A stretch of 64,000 bases of DNA from an uncultured Candidatus Poseidoniales archaeon (GCA_905182185.1 CAJJAP010000007.1:122524-186523); one strand, 5' to 3'; shown: positions 16,418 to 26,207, counted from the first letter of the stretch. Translations and numbers: made by a program. The notes: generated by a model not told the origin, from the letters alone.

Positions 16418-18643
16418 TCACATGCTTTCCATGCCGAATCCATCTTCACGATTACGCTTGATATTAGATAATCCAGAAGTAAGACGCTCTTCCATCTTTT
16501 GATAATATTGTAGCATCTCATGAGTAACAGTTGGACGGACACGGGAAATCGCTTCCTCGAAGTGTGCTTTGGTTACCTTCTTCTTGTTGGCTCGCATAGT
16601 AATCAATGCTGCTTCGCGGCATACTGCCTCTATGTCAGCACCAGTGAATCCATCTAATCCACCAATAATATCCTTCAAAGAGAACTTACTCAAGGGCATC
16701 CCACTGATGTGGATATTGAAGATTTTCTCTCTTGCCTCAGCATCCGGTGGAGGGATATGCAATACACGCTCAAAGCGACCACTGCGAAGTAATGCAGGGT
16801 CGATCATCTCCGGCCTATTTGTTGCAGCGATGACGATAACACCATCCAATGAGTCAACACCGTCCATGCTGGCCAATAATTGATTGACCACGCGATTTGA
16901 AACGTCGCTTCCTTCCGAAGATGAGCCCGAGCGCATGCTGGCAATGGATTCAAATTCATCCAAGAAGATAATTGCCGGTGCTGATTGCTTTGCTTTCTTG
17001 AAAATTTCGCGAATTGCACGCTCAGATTCTCCGACCCACTTAGAAATCATTTCAGGACCTTTAATACTGATGAAATTGGCTTGGGCTTCATTTGCAACAG
17101 CCTTGGCAAGCAATGTTTTCCCAGTCCCTGGCGCACCGAATAGCACGATTCCTCGAGGTGGTTTTATTCCGAAATGTTTGAATTGCTCTGGCTTGGTCAG
17201 TGGCCATTCAACCGATTCCTTGAGCCTGTCCTTAACCTCTTCGAGGCCGCCGACTTCTTCCCAAGTAATCTTAGGAATTTCAACATATATCTCACGCAAT
17301 GCAGAAGGTTCTATGTCTTTGATTGCGCCTTTGAAATCGTCCATTCTAACTTCCATCTTTTCCAAAACCTCTGGTGGAATAGTCTCTTCTTCTAAATCCA
17401 TTTCTGGCAAATAGCGACGTAGTGCAAGCATTGCTGATTCGCGAACTAAAGCTGCAAGATCTGCTCCAACGAAGCCATATGTATTGTCTAGAATCCAATT
17501 GACATCAAAGTCTTCTGAAATTGGCATTCCACGAATATGAACGTCCATTATTTCGTTTCGACCTTCTCTATCCGGTACTCCAATCTCAATCTCTCTGTCA
17601 AAACGCCCCGGCCTCCTAAGAGCAGGGTCCAATGAATCTCTACGATTTGTGGCACCAATAACGACGACATTGTCTCGTCCTTGCATACCATCCATTAGAG
17701 TTAGCATCTGAGCAACGACTCTTCTTTCCACTTCACCGCTAACCTCTTCTCTCTTAGGACAGATTGAATCAATTTCATCAATGAAAATAATTGCTGGTGC
17801 ATTTTCACTTGCTTCATCAAATATCTCACGTAATTGTTTCTCAGATTCACCGTAGTACTTGGAAATAATTTCAGGACCGTTAATAATCTTGAAATGGGCG
17901 TTTACTTCGGTAGCAACCGCCTTTGCAATCATGGTTTTTCCTGTACCAGGTGGCCCGTGTAATAGGACTCCTTTAGGAGGGTCAATTCCCAAACGACGGA
18001 ATAATTCAGGGTGCTTTAGAGGCAATTCAATCATCTCTCTAACCTTCAGTAATTGTTGGCCAATACCTCCAACATCCTCATAGGTGATTCCACCGGTCTG
18101 GCCCACATCTTCAGATTCTAACGGTTCATCTTTGATGACAATATCAGTTTCGAGGGTTACCTTAACAATACCTTTTGGAGTTGTACTCAATACTGCAAAG
18201 GGGAGTGCTTCTGCGAACATTGTCATTCCAGGAATAAAAATTCTATCACCTTTAACCACTGGGCGCTTGGATAATCCTCTACGAGCAAAACCTTCAATTC
18301 CATGGCCGAATTTAACCTTCTGTTTATTCGCCATCACTGGAGAAAGAGTCAATTTAATGCATTCCTTTGCCTCGACTTTGGTAACTGTTACCGCATCGCC
18401 CAAACTGACTCCTGCATTTTTTCTAACCATTCCATCGACACGAATTAAATCCATCTTTTCATCTTCAGGTCTGCTTCTCCAGTAAATTGCACCAGTAGAG
18501 CGTTCTTCACCCTTAATTTCAACGATATCGCCTGGTTTTAATCCAAGTGCGTTTCCACCAGAAATACGAGCTCTACCGTGTGCAACATCAGATGGTATTG
18601 CTTTTGAAACGCGTAATGTAATTGAATCTTTTTTATCCGCCAT
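16418..18643 (-). CDS. cdc48: Cdc48/VCP/VAT-type double AAA+ ATPase
   Basis: This 741-residue unfoldase extracts and unfolds proteins, usually feeding the proteasome. Domains in order: a Cdc48 N-domain double-psi barrel (residues about 5-90), its second half, then AAA D1 with Walker A GPPGTGKT and Walker B FIDEIDS, and AAA D2 with Walker A GAPGTGKT and Walker B FLDEFES. Arginine-finger regions RRPGRFDRE and LRSGRFERV are both present, so both rings look active. Length is close to archaeal VAT. GGTGATTAACT before the ATG is the ribosome site. It is divergent from the aldehyde dehydrogenase gene across 173 bp. Confidence 0.97.
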   Translation of the reverse strand: MADKKDSITLRVSKAIPSDVAHGRARISGGNALGLKPGDIVEIKGEERSTGAIYWRSRPEDEKMDLIRVDGMVRKNAGVSLGDAVTVTKVEAKECIKLTLSPVMANKQKVKFGHGIEGFARRGLSKRPVVKGDRIFIPGMTMFAEALPFAVLSTTPKGIVKVTLETDIVIKDEPLESEDVGQTGGITYEDVGGIGQQLLKVREMIELPLKHPELFRRLGIDPPKGVLLHGPPGTGKTMIAKAVATEVNAHFKIINGPEIISKYYGESEKQLREIFDEASENAPAIIFIDEIDSICPKREEVSGEVERRVVAQMLTLMDGMQGRDNVVVIGATNRRDSLDPALRRPGRFDREIEIGVPDREGRNEIMDVHIRGMPISEDFDVNWILDNTYGFVGADLAALVRESAMLALRRYLPEMDLEEETIPPEVLEKMEVRMDDFKGAIKDIEPSALREIYVEIPKITWEEVGGLEEVKDRLKESVEWPLTKPEQFKHFGIKPPRGIVLFGAPGTGKTLLAKAVANEAQANFISIKGPEMISKWVGESERAIREIFKKAKQSAPAIIFLDEFESIASMRSGSSSEGSDVSNRVVNQLLASMDGVDSLDGVIVIAATNRPEMIDPALLRSGRFERVLHIPPPDAEAREKIFNIHISGMPLSKFSLKDIIGGLDGFTGADIEAVCREAALITMRANKKKVTKAHFEEAISRVRPTVTHEMLQYYQKMEERLTSGLSNIKRNREDGFGMESM

Positions 18644-18806
18644 AGTTAATCACCATACTGTTTCAAGCACGCCGACAGTATACAAAGACACTTCCGACCG
18701 CCCTCAACAAACCTCTCTGTTTCTGCGAACCACCTTAAACTCTCACATTCTCCACTTTGCTTTTTTAGCCTCAAAATATTGCAAAACACATAGTCATATT
18801 CAATAA

Positions 18807-18821
18807 GCCATCGCCGATGGC
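18807..18821 (+). promoter_or_regulatory. Hairpin GCCATC-GCC-GATGGC over the aldehyde dehydrogenase start
   Basis: A 6-bp perfect stem encloses the ATG at 18817. If that ATG is used, the hairpin would bury the start codon. If the in-frame ATG at 18829 is used, it would lie in the leader. It could equally be a protein-binding palindrome in the cdc48/ALDH divergent promoter region. Confidence 0.35.
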
Positions 18822-20523
18822 CAACAATATGGTTCATGTATTAGAAACCGGATTGGAGATTTTATCAACTGAAAACCCTCATGGAAAACCTATGATAAAG
18901 GGATATAACATCATCAATGGACAATTAACCTTAGCAAGTGATGGAGCAACTTTCGCTTCCACTAACCCAGCGATATTGGCAGATACTCTTGGAGAGTTCC
19001 CTCTATCGACTAAAGCTGATGTAAACGCTGCTTTGGATGCTGCACATGCTGCCTTCCCTGGATGGGCGGCAACTCCTGCACCTACCCGTGGCCAAATAAT
19101 TGGTAACATGGGAAGACTGCTAATGGAACACAAAGATGCTATTGTTGCACTTGAAACTAGAGAGATCGGAAAAACATTGAAAGAAGCCGCTGGTTCAGTC
19201 CAAGAAGCGATTGATACCTGTCATTTTTTCCAATCCGAAGGAAGAAGATTATACGGCCAAACCGTCAATTCAGAATTACCTGACAAAGAATTGTTCACCT
19301 ACCGAAGACCACTTGGAGTTTGTGGAATTATCAATGCTTGCAATTTCCCAGCAGCCGTTCCTTTCTGGAAAATGATACCTGCTATCATGTGCGGCAATAC
19401 CTGTGTTTGGAAGAGTCCACAAGATGCACCACTACTTTCATTCGCATTAGCCCGCATTATGCATGAATCTGGATTGCCGGATGGAGTTATCAATTTAGTT
19501 CATGGCAAGGGTTCAACAACTGGCCAATATTTAGTCGATGCAGTAGATGAAGGAAGGGTTAACAAAATCTCATTCACAGGTTCAACTGCTGTTGGAAAGA
19601 TGATCGGCGAAGTATGTGGACGCAATCTAGTATCTGCATCTCTTGAATTAGGTGGAAAGAATCCACTTGTCGTTATGCCTAGTGCAAATATTGACAATGC
19701 TGTTGAAGGTGCATATTGGGGTGGATTTGGAACCGCTGGACAAAGATGTACAAGTCTTGGAAATCTGATTCTGCACAAGGATATTTACGATGAATTTATG
19801 GAAAAATTCATGGCCAAGGTAAAGAGTACTAAAATCGGCGATTCCCTTCATCAAGAAGGAGTATTGTACGGACCTATGTTATCTGAAAAATATGCTAAGG
19901 ATTTCCTAACTGGAGTTGAGATGTGTAATGCATCAGGAGCCCGCCAAATCTGGGGCAAAGGTAGAATCACTAACGATAACAAGCCTGAAAACTTCCTTGG
20001 AGATGCTACTGAGGGTGTTTTCATGTGGCCACACGTTTTTGATAATGTTACAGAAGGCATGGAATGTTTCAACGAAGAGGTCTTCGGACCTGCGGTTACA
20101 ATCTGTAAAGCTGATGATTTCGAGCATGGATTACATTTGGCAAACGCTAGCCCATACGGTCTATCTTCTGCAATTTACACCAATGACAGATTAGAAGCAT
20201 ACCGCTTCAAGACTGGAATTAAAGCTGGAATGACCGGAATTAACAATTCAACTACTGGGGCAGAAGCACACTTGCCTTTCGGTGGTGTAAAGGGTAGCGG
20301 TAATGGAACTCGTGAATCTGGAATTTGGGTTATCGAAGCATACTCATACTGGCATGCGGTCAATGACGAATTATCTGGAAAGTTACAACTGGCTCAAATG
20401 GATGTTGAAGAAATCGAGATTGGTCGAGGCCGATGTCGACTACTCCGCTCTCGGTTGAGAGTCTTAACTGCCAACCTATGTCCTCATGGACGTAAGCATA
20501 TTATCAAAAGCCTAAGGCTCTAG
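18817..20523 (+). CDS. NAD(P)-dependent aldehyde dehydrogenase (C-terminus possibly frameshifted)
   Basis: This is an aldehyde dehydrogenase oxidising an aldehyde to its acid. The core is complete: NACNFPAAVPFWK, the cofactor-site FTGSTAVGKMIGE, the general-base region SLELGGKNPLVV, the catalytic cysteine in GTAGQRCTSLGNL, EEVFGPAVT and PFGGVKGSGNG. The substrate cannot be fixed; some features recall the ALDH7/semialdehyde group. It precedes sdhCAB by only 22 bp, so its product may enter the TCA cycle. After about residue 535 the protein turns into an Arg-rich tail (GRGRCRLLRSRLRV) unlike the family. Another frame there reads EADVDYSALG and stops at 20458, a more typical end, so a single-base indel near 20435 is suspected. 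Confidence 0.9.
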   Translation: MANNMVHVLETGLEILSTENPHGKPMIKGYNIINGQLTLASDGATFASTNPAILADTLGEFPLSTKADVNAALDAAHAAFPGWAATPAPTRGQIIGNMGRLLMEHKDAIVALETREIGKTLKEAAGSVQEAIDTCHFFQSEGRRLYGQTVNSELPDKELFTYRRPLGVCGIINACNFPAAVPFWKMIPAIMCGNTCVWKSPQDAPLLSFALARIMHESGLPDGVINLVHGKGSTTGQYLVDAVDEGRVNKISFTGSTAVGKMIGEVCGRNLVSASLELGGKNPLVVMPSANIDNAVEGAYWGGFGTAGQRCTSLGNLILHKDIYDEFMEKFMAKVKSTKIGDSLHQEGVLYGPMLSEKYAKDFLTGVEMCNASGARQIWGKGRITNDNKPENFLGDATEGVFMWPHVFDNVTEGMECFNEEVFGPAVTICKADDFEHGLHLANASPYGLSSAIYTNDRLEAYRFKTGIKAGMTGINNSTTGAEAHLPFGGVKGSGNGTRESGIWVIEAYSYWHAVNDELSGKLQLAQMDVEEIEIGRGRCRLLRSRLRVLTANLCPHGRKHIIKSLRL

Positions 20524-20545
20524 GACCACGCATAGGGGAATTATT

Positions 20546-21406
20546 GTGGTTGAAGCAAGACATCTACCAATGGAAAGAGGATTAGGAAAAACAGATCGTA
20601 TTGACGATTGGTGGAAGTCTCCGCTGGCAATGGGAATCTATCTCGGGATTGCTGTCATGTATGCTACATGGCGCGGATTCATGGAAGCAGATTTCTGGAT
20701 TTTTGAAGAGTTCGGAAGATCTGCTGGAAACCAAACAATGGCTATTGAGTCCAATGGCAGCCATGTTCTTTCACCTTTGTTTTCTCCGCTGGTAGTTCCT
20801 GGCCAAGATGGTCTTGGTTCTTGGGTTCCTGAAAGCCTTTGGTGGATGAGTCCGGCAATGTTCATATTGTTCATTCCGGCTGGATTCCGTGGTACTTGCT
20901 ACTATTACCGCAAGGCATACTACCGTTCATTTATGGTAAGCCCTGCAGCATGTTCAGTAAGTACACCATTTGGTGACTACAAAGGAGAGAGTAGACTCTT
21001 TTTATTCCAGAATATTCATCGCTACTTCATGTATCTTGCAGTAGCATATCTCTTCGTTCTAGCATACGATGTATTATTGGCAACACAATTCCATGTTACT
21101 GGAAGTAATGCTACTTCCTACGGAGTGTCGGTAGGAACTCTTGTTCTCATGGGGAATGTAATAATGCTTGGAGGATATACCCTTGGTTGTCATTCATTCC
21201 GCCACGCAATCGGTGGAATTAGAAACCGTTTCCGCAATGGAGGCGGTGCTGTTGCAGAAGCATGCTGGAAGAGTTGTACTAAACTAAACAAGAACCATGG
21301 CAATTGGGCTATTTATTCCCTATTCTGGGTTATGTTCTCCGATTTCTACATCTATGCTTGTACAGAAGGCTGGTGGACTGATATCGTTCTTTTGGGAGGT
21401 CTTTGA
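20546..21406 (+). CDS. Predicted succinate dehydrogenase membrane anchor subunit (SdhC-like)
   Basis: The gene sits directly upstream of sdhA with stop and start codons abutting (TGAATG), so it is almost certainly the membrane anchor. This GTG-initiated 286-residue protein (AGGGGAA upstream) has about five to six hydrophobic helices (MGIYLGIAVMYATW, MSPAMFILFIPAGFRG, YFMYLAVAYLFVLAYDVLL, VGTLVLMGNVIMLGGYTLGCHSFRH, WAIYSLFWVMFSDFYIY). Candidate haem or quinone ligands are His in NIHRYFMYLA and in GCHSFRHAIGG. It is one long subunit instead of a short SdhC/SdhD pair, and it resembles the larger single anchors of some bacteria and archaea. Assignment rests mainly on context. Confidence 0.82.
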   Translation: MVEARHLPMERGLGKTDRIDDWWKSPLAMGIYLGIAVMYATWRGFMEADFWIFEEFGRSAGNQTMAIESNGSHVLSPLFSPLVVPGQDGLGSWVPESLWWMSPAMFILFIPAGFRGTCYYYRKAYYRSFMVSPAACSVSTPFGDYKGESRLFLFQNIHRYFMYLAVAYLFVLAYDVLLATQFHVTGSNATSYGVSVGTLVLMGNVIMLGGYTLGCHSFRHAIGGIRNRFRNGGGAVAEACWKSCTKLNKNHGNWAIYSLFWVMFSDFYIYACTEGWWTDIVLLGGL

Positions 21407-23230
21407 ATGAGTGATTACGAGACACATGATTACGATGTAATCGTCATAGGTGCTGGAGGTGCTGGATTAAGAGCTGCAATTGAAGCGGCTCGTAGTGGTG
21501 CTAAAACTGCAATCATTTGCAAGTCCCTATTGGGTAAGGCACACACTGTTATGGCTGAAGGTGGTGCTGCTGCTGCCCTAGGAAATGCGGATGACCGTGA
21601 TGGTTGGAAAGTCCACTTCAAAGATACGATGAAGGGTGGAAAATACCTCAACAACTGGCGTATGGCACAAATTCATGCTCAAGAGTCTGCTGATCGAATT
21701 CGTGAACTTGAACAATGGGGCGCTGTCTTTGATAGAACTCCAGCTGGACTAATCAATCAGAGAAACTTTGGTGGACATACTTACCCACGTTTAGCCCACG
21801 TTGCTGATTCAACTGGGTTGGAAATAATTAGGACCCTACAAGAAAAGGGGATTCATTCCGGTATTGACATCTTCATGGAATATACTGTAAGCCATCTAAT
21901 GCAAGATGATGACGGAACCTGTATCGGTTGTGTTGCTTACAATAGAGTTGATGGAGCAATGCATGCTTACTCTGCAAAGTCAACTGTTTTGGCTACAGGT
22001 GGAATTACTCGATGCTGGTCTGTTTGTTCAGGTTCTTGGGAATATACTGGAGATGGACACGCCCTTGCTCTCAATGCCGGAGCCGAATTAATCGATATGG
22101 AATTCGTTCAATTCCATCCAACTGGAATGGTTTGGCCTCCGAGTGTAAGAGGCATATTGGTCACGGAAGGTGTTCGTGGCGAAGGTGGTGTTCTGCGTAA
22201 TTCTGAAGGAAAGAGATTCATGTTTGACAATGTCCCTGATATGTTCAAGGGTGACCACGCTGAAACTGAAGAAGAGGCTACAGAATGGGTCAGACAAGTT
22301 GTTGCTGGTGAAAAGGCAACTGTAAGACGCCCTCCAGAATTACTAACCCGTGACGTTGTTGCTAAGGCGATTAACAAAGAGGTTGCTGAAGGTCGAGGTT
22401 CAACTCATGGCGGAGCATATCTAGACATTTCAAAGCAACGTACTGCTGAAGAAATCATCGAAAAACTTCCAAGTATGCACCACCAATTTAGAGAACTTGC
22501 TGGTGTTGACATCACCAAGGAACCGATGGAAGTTGGTCCAACTGCACACTATGTAATGGGTGGAGTTAGAGTTGATGCTGAATCTCAAGAATCAACAATT
22601 AGCGGATTATACGCTGCTGGTGAAGTCGCGAGCGGTTTGCATGGTGCAAACCGTCTTGGTGGAAACTCCCTTTCAGACCTAATCGTATTTGGTAAGAGAG
22701 CTGGAGAATATGCTGCAAAGCGTTCAACTGATATCGAGCAACCTAAACTTGATACAAAGCAAATAGAAGATTCTATCAAAGCCAACTTAGAACCTTTGAA
22801 TAGGGAAGAAGGTGAAAACCCAGGTCGCGTATATGATGAATTACGAGATATGATGCAAGCTAAGGTTGGCATCATTAGAACTGAATCCGAGTTGAAAAGC
22901 GCATTAACAGATCTCAATGATTTCAGAACGAGAATTCAAAATACAAGCTCTGGAAAATCAATGGTTTACAATTCGGGATGGCATCAAGCCTTAGATTTAC
23001 AAAATATGGTCGATATTTCTTCGGTTTGTACACTCGCTGCCCTAACTCGTACTGAAAGCCGTGGCGGACATACTCGTGATGATTTCCCAGAACCTGATAG
23101 CGGTATGTGGAGTCACACAACAAATGTAGTTTGGAAAGATGGTGCTGAAATAAAAATCCGTCAAGAAGAGTTATCCCAACCACCTGAAGAATTAGAGCAA
23201 TTACTTGACCGTTCAAAGAAGGAGGCCTGA
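21407..23230 (+). CDS. sdhA: Succinate dehydrogenase flavoprotein subunit SdhA
   Basis: This is the catalytic subunit oxidising succinate to fumarate in the TCA cycle and respiratory chain. The N-terminal FAD site VIVIGAGGAGLRAAIEAARSG is followed by the HTVMAEGGAAAALGN segment. FGGHTYPRLAHVADSTG carries the substrate-side loop, and DMEFVQFHPTGM and the C-terminal catalytic region with HGANRLGGNSLSDLIVFG are canonical. Its 607 residues are normal for the family. SdhB follows after two bases. Confidence 0.97.
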   Translation: MSDYETHDYDVIVIGAGGAGLRAAIEAARSGAKTAIICKSLLGKAHTVMAEGGAAAALGNADDRDGWKVHFKDTMKGGKYLNNWRMAQIHAQESADRIRELEQWGAVFDRTPAGLINQRNFGGHTYPRLAHVADSTGLEIIRTLQEKGIHSGIDIFMEYTVSHLMQDDDGTCIGCVAYNRVDGAMHAYSAKSTVLATGGITRCWSVCSGSWEYTGDGHALALNAGAELIDMEFVQFHPTGMVWPPSVRGILVTEGVRGEGGVLRNSEGKRFMFDNVPDMFKGDHAETEEEATEWVRQVVAGEKATVRRPPELLTRDVVAKAINKEVAEGRGSTHGGAYLDISKQRTAEEIIEKLPSMHHQFRELAGVDITKEPMEVGPTAHYVMGGVRVDAESQESTISGLYAAGEVASGLHGANRLGGNSLSDLIVFGKRAGEYAAKRSTDIEQPKLDTKQIEDSIKANLEPLNREEGENPGRVYDELRDMMQAKVGIIRTESELKSALTDLNDFRTRIQNTSSGKSMVYNSGWHQALDLQNMVDISSVCTLAALTRTESRGGHTRDDFPEPDSGMWSHTTNVVWKDGAEIKIRQEELSQPPEELEQLLDRSKKEA

Positions 23231-23232
23231 TT

Positions 23233-24000
23233 ATGAGCGATATAAAATTAAGAATTTTCCGAGGCGAAGAAGGCGAAGGCGAATTAAAAGAATATGAAAT
23301 TGAATTGGATGAAGGCATGGTTCTTCTCGATTGTATTCACCGTATTCAACATGAGCAAGAGCCTGATCTTTCATGCCGCTGGAATTGTAAAGCGGGCAAG
23401 TGTGGTTCATGTAGTGCTGAAATCAATGGTAAAGCAAAATTGATGTGTATGACTAGAATGAGCGACATAATCGAAGAAACTCCAGAAGATGAAGTAATTA
23501 CTGTACGGCCAATGAAAACATTCCCACATGTCAAGGATTTAGTGACCGATGTTTCTTGGAATTATGAGATGGCTAAAGCGGTGGCTCCTATCAAAGGACC
23601 AGATGAACTTGATTGGAAATTCAGTCAATTCGAAGCAAAGCGTGCTCAAGAATTTAGAATGTGTATTGAATGTTATATCTGCCAAGACACCTGTCACGTA
23701 CTCAGAGAATACAAAAAATTCGATGTCTTTGGAGGACCGAGAACAATGGTTCGTCTGGCTAACTTTGAGATGCATCCAATGGACCAAGAAGACCGTGTTC
23801 CAGAAATCAAGGATGATTTTGGTATTGCTTACTGTAATATCACAAAGTGTTGTACAGATGTTTGTCCAGCAGGAATCAACATCACAGACAATGCTATCAT
23901 TCCTCTAAAGGAAAGAGTTGTTGACCGTTATTATGACCCACTAAAGAGAATCTGGAGAACAATAACAGACAAGGCTAGTGGAAATACTACAAGATATTGA
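23233..24000 (+). CDS. sdhB: Succinate dehydrogenase iron-sulfur subunit SdhB
   Basis: SdhB passes electrons from SdhA FAD to the quinone site. The N-terminal ferredoxin domain has the [2Fe-2S] ligands in CRWNCKAGKCGSCSAEINGKAKLMC. The C-terminal part has CIECYICQDTC ([4Fe-4S]) and the second cluster set CNITKCCTDVCPAGI. The 255-residue length is slightly above average. An AAGGAGGCCTGATT ribosome site overlaps the sdhA stop codon. It converges on the lipoprotein gene ending at 24012, with 11 bp between. Confidence 0.96.
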   Translation: MSDIKLRIFRGEEGEGELKEYEIELDEGMVLLDCIHRIQHEQEPDLSCRWNCKAGKCGSCSAEINGKAKLMCMTRMSDIIEETPEDEVITVRPMKTFPHVKDLVTDVSWNYEMAKAVAPIKGPDELDWKFSQFEAKRAQEFRMCIECYICQDTCHVLREYKKFDVFGGPRTMVRLANFEMHPMDQEDRVPEIKDDFGIAYCNITKCCTDVCPAGINITDNAIIPLKERVVDRYYDPLKRIWRTITDKASGNTTRY

Positions 24001-24011
24001 TTATCAATCTC

Positions 24012-25568
24012 TTATTCCATCTCAACTTTGCGTTCATTAGGTCTGCTCTGCTCTGCTAGTAGTGTTACAGGTTTATCGTCAAGAGAAACTGATTCAGAAG
24101 TAAGATCGCTCAAGTCACCATTGCTCAAGTATAGACTCGGGCCCGAATTCAAGAAGTAAACAGAACCTCGCCCTGCTCTAGAATCTGCAGGTTGAGGGTC
24201 AGGACTTGTTGCACAGCCATCGATACAACCATCGGCAAATGCGATGTAAACTCGTCCCTCTAAGTCAATCGTTAGGTCATTGAAATCCAATAGATTACGA
24301 TTAGAACCCCCTTCATCAGTGCGACAATCTCCACTGTTAAGACACATAGCACCGATTTGTACTGGGTCATCAGAGATTCTTTGAGTATGGAAAGTTGGAG
24401 TCTCATCTAGTGCATTTAGACTGTATGTTACGTAGAGGTGATAGTGAACGCCAGCAGGAGCAGTATGCCCATTACCAGACCAATTGTTTCCATCAATATC
24501 TGCTGAATCTAATAATGAACCATTTTCACTTCCTAGATAAGTTACCGCTATTCTTCCAGGGTCTCCAGCATCTGTTTGTGGGAAGGCTGTCGAAATAACT
24601 TCTATTGGGCTAACTCGAATACTTTCAGAATCCCATGAGTCTCCCGAATCAATACTTCTAGACATGTATATTCCTTGGTCATTTCCAGTCCAAATATGAT
24701 ATGCATTGGATTCACTATCTGTTGCAACTTCAGAGTTTTTACGAGGATTAGGTGTGCCGACATCAGCCCCCATTTCTCTTTCGTCCCAAGTTACTCCGTT
24801 GTCTTTAGAGAAAATCAGTGTTGGAGTTTCTACTCGTGGTGTGACATAAACTGTACCATCGGGTGCGGTTGTAATCGCTCCATGCAATCCTCCATTGGTA
24901 GATGCAAGACCGACTATATTCCCTCCAACTTCAAATGATGCTCCACCATCAAAACTAGTGAAGCAGGAAATTCCTACAAGTTTGTTAAAACAAAAATAAA
25001 CAGCGGTTTCGTATGTTGGATTTAGTTGTCCAATGACACCATAGCCTTCGTCAACCCAAGGACCTGTTGCTAATTTGATGTGGTCGTTGAGTGGAGTTGT
25101 TCCTGAATCGTGAGGGTTACCCAGCCATGATTCTCCATCATTATCCGACCATCCAATCCAAGTAGACTCCAAACCCATCATATGAATATTGAAAATACGA
25201 TCTGTAACAGGGTCGACCCATCCATATGGGTCGCTAGTGAATGGTGCCTGAGTAATATCGGCGACATTGGTCCAACTTTCACCATGGTCACATGAGCGCA
25301 TTGGTTTTTCCATGGCGATGAAGAACATACAGCCGCTTGATGTAATTCCAATACTAGGCTCCTTACCAGTTTCACCTACGTCACTGAATGTGAAATTAAG
25401 ATTTAATGGCTCTTCATCAACAGCCATTCCATCCGGCCCTGTTACGAAAGTTCTACCATCGCCTTCCGGCTCTTCAGTAGGTTGAATCGCAGGGTCATCT
25501 CCCTGCAAACATCCAGCCAATGTGAACGAAATCATCAGGGTGCTGAGAAGCAAAGCCATTACACGCAT
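24012..25568 (-). CDS. Secreted Asp-box (BNR/sialidase-like) beta-propeller lipoprotein
   Basis: From the ATG at 25568 (MRVMALLL) the protein has a lipoprotein signal with lipobox TLAGC, followed by an acidic linker (GDDPAIQPTEEPEGDG). The body contains repeated Asp-box motifs SxDxGxxW: SCDHGESW, WSDNDGESW, FSKDNGVTW and SIDSGDSW. This is the hallmark of six-bladed sialidase-like propellers. No complete sialidase active site (FRIP and Arg triad) was seen, so it may be a binding or degradative propeller of unknown substrate. Anchoring is probably by a lipid on the N-terminal Cys, outside the cell. It has no obvious operon partner. Confidence 0.82.
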   Translation of the reverse strand: MRVMALLLSTLMISFTLAGCLQGDDPAIQPTEEPEGDGRTFVTGPDGMAVDEEPLNLNFTFSDVGETGKEPSIGITSSGCMFFIAMEKPMRSCDHGESWTNVADITQAPFTSDPYGWVDPVTDRIFNIHMMGLESTWIGWSDNDGESWLGNPHDSGTTPLNDHIKLATGPWVDEGYGVIGQLNPTYETAVYFCFNKLVGISCFTSFDGGASFEVGGNIVGLASTNGGLHGAITTAPDGTVYVTPRVETPTLIFSKDNGVTWDEREMGADVGTPNPRKNSEVATDSESNAYHIWTGNDQGIYMSRSIDSGDSWDSESIRVSPIEVISTAFPQTDAGDPGRIAVTYLGSENGSLLDSADIDGNNWSGNGHTAPAGVHYHLYVTYSLNALDETPTFHTQRISDDPVQIGAMCLNSGDCRTDEGGSNRNLLDFNDLTIDLEGRVYIAFADGCIDGCATSPDPQPADSRAGRGSVYFLNSGPSLYLSNGDLSDLTSESVSLDDKPVTLLAEQSRPNERKVEME

Positions 25569-25592
25569 ATTTCGCCCACTTTGCGATAGCAC

Positions 25593-25896
25593 AATTATCT
25601 ATCGCCCGCTTGATGGATAATAATTTTCATATTTACTACCCCAAACCGTGAAAATTACCGGCACCAGATGAATAAATATGTGAGAAACTATGGCCCTGGA
25701 TTAATTATTTGGGGTAAACCCTTCTCCCAAGAGTGGAATGATGCAACGAAAGGTGCAGTACAGCACATAAAAGTTTGAAAGAGTTTGGAGCCCATTCCTC
25801 GGCCGCGACCTCGGATGGGCGGATCGTCTTTCGACGAAAACTTGACGCATCAAGTTTTTTTCTTGAATAGCAAGAGCTAGTACGAAAATCTAACAC
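25593..25896. other. Intergenic region with a possible structured RNA
   Basis: About 300 bases lie between the Asp-box lipoprotein and MC1. The left third is AT-rich and holds the lipoprotein promoter on the minus strand. The right half is unusually GC-rich and holds consecutive hairpins (see the ncRNA candidate). The track ORF at 25705-25896 shows no coding character. Confidence 0.5.
25740..25862 (+). ncRNA. Candidate small structured RNA ending in hairpin plus T-tract
   Basis: Three successive perfect stems are seen: GCCCAT/ATGGGC (25790-25820), TCGTC/GACGA with a TTTC loop (25824-25837), and AAAACTTG/CAAGTTTT with a 6-base loop (25837-25858), the last continued by a plus-strand T-run. Upstream GTGCAGTACAGCAC is nearly palindromic. 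Together they look like a short transcript with a terminator on the plus strand. It could instead be the 3' end of the MC1 mRNA from the other strand. It matches no RNA family I can name. Confidence 0.35.
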
Positions 25897-26160
25897 TCAA
25901 AGGTGTTCGATTCCGATCTTCTTGACATTTGCCTTCTTAATCTTGTCAGGCAGCCAAGCAGGACCGTTCGCAGGCTTTGCAACCATTGCGATACTGCCGG
26001 TGAAGACGTGTACACGCTTGGTGCCACGCTCACGTAGGCGGATGTTCGTTTTTCCACGTGTTGCTGCTTTTAGAGCTGCACCGCGCGGTTGCTTACTAGC
26101 AAATACTTGGCTTGTGTCGTTTCCGCCCTCCATGAGGACGAAGTACTTTTTATCAGACAT
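25897..26160 (-). CDS. MC1-type chromosomal DNA-binding protein
   Basis: This 87-residue basic protein matches the archaeal MC1 family, monomeric nucleoid proteins that bend DNA. The signature QPRGAALKAATRGKTNIRLR, then RERGTKRVHVF, then PAWLPDKIKKANVKK is family-typical from end to end. The ATG at 26160 is preferred because GGAGG lies eight bases upstream; the track start at 26175 is five codons earlier. MC1 is known from methanogens, haloarchaea and some uncultured Euryarchaeota. A TTTAAG box at 26198 gives a leader of about 15 bases. The protein is probably abundant. Confidence 0.92.
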   Translation of the reverse strand: MSDKKYFVLMEGGNDTSQVFASKQPRGAALKAATRGKTNIRLRERGTKRVHVFTGSIAMVAKPANGPAWLPDKIKKANVKKIGIEHL

Positions 26161-26194
26161 TAGGATAACCTCCAATCTCCCACTTCACAGGTTA

Positions 26195-26207
26195 GCACTT
26201 AAACCTT
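26195..26207 (-). promoter_or_regulatory. Putative TATA box of the MC1 gene
   Basis: On the minus strand the sequence reads AAAGGTTTAAGTG, with a purine-rich BRE-like stretch before TTTAAG. It stands about 40 bases upstream of the MC1 start codon, leaving room for a start point some 25 bases on and the GGAGG ribosome site. Confidence 0.5.

Noticed and set aside
16884-17414. 176-residue plus-strand ORF inside cdc48
   Set aside because: It is fully antisense to highly conserved AAA domain codons.
24012-25568. True sialidase
   Set aside because: Asp-boxes are clear, but the FRIP motif and the catalytic Arg triad, Tyr/Glu pair were not found by eye.
25740-25862. tRNA, SRP RNA or RNase P RNA in the gap before MC1
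   Set aside because: There is no T-loop consensus or CCA-type acceptor stem, and none of the conserved SRP or RNase P cores can be recognised.
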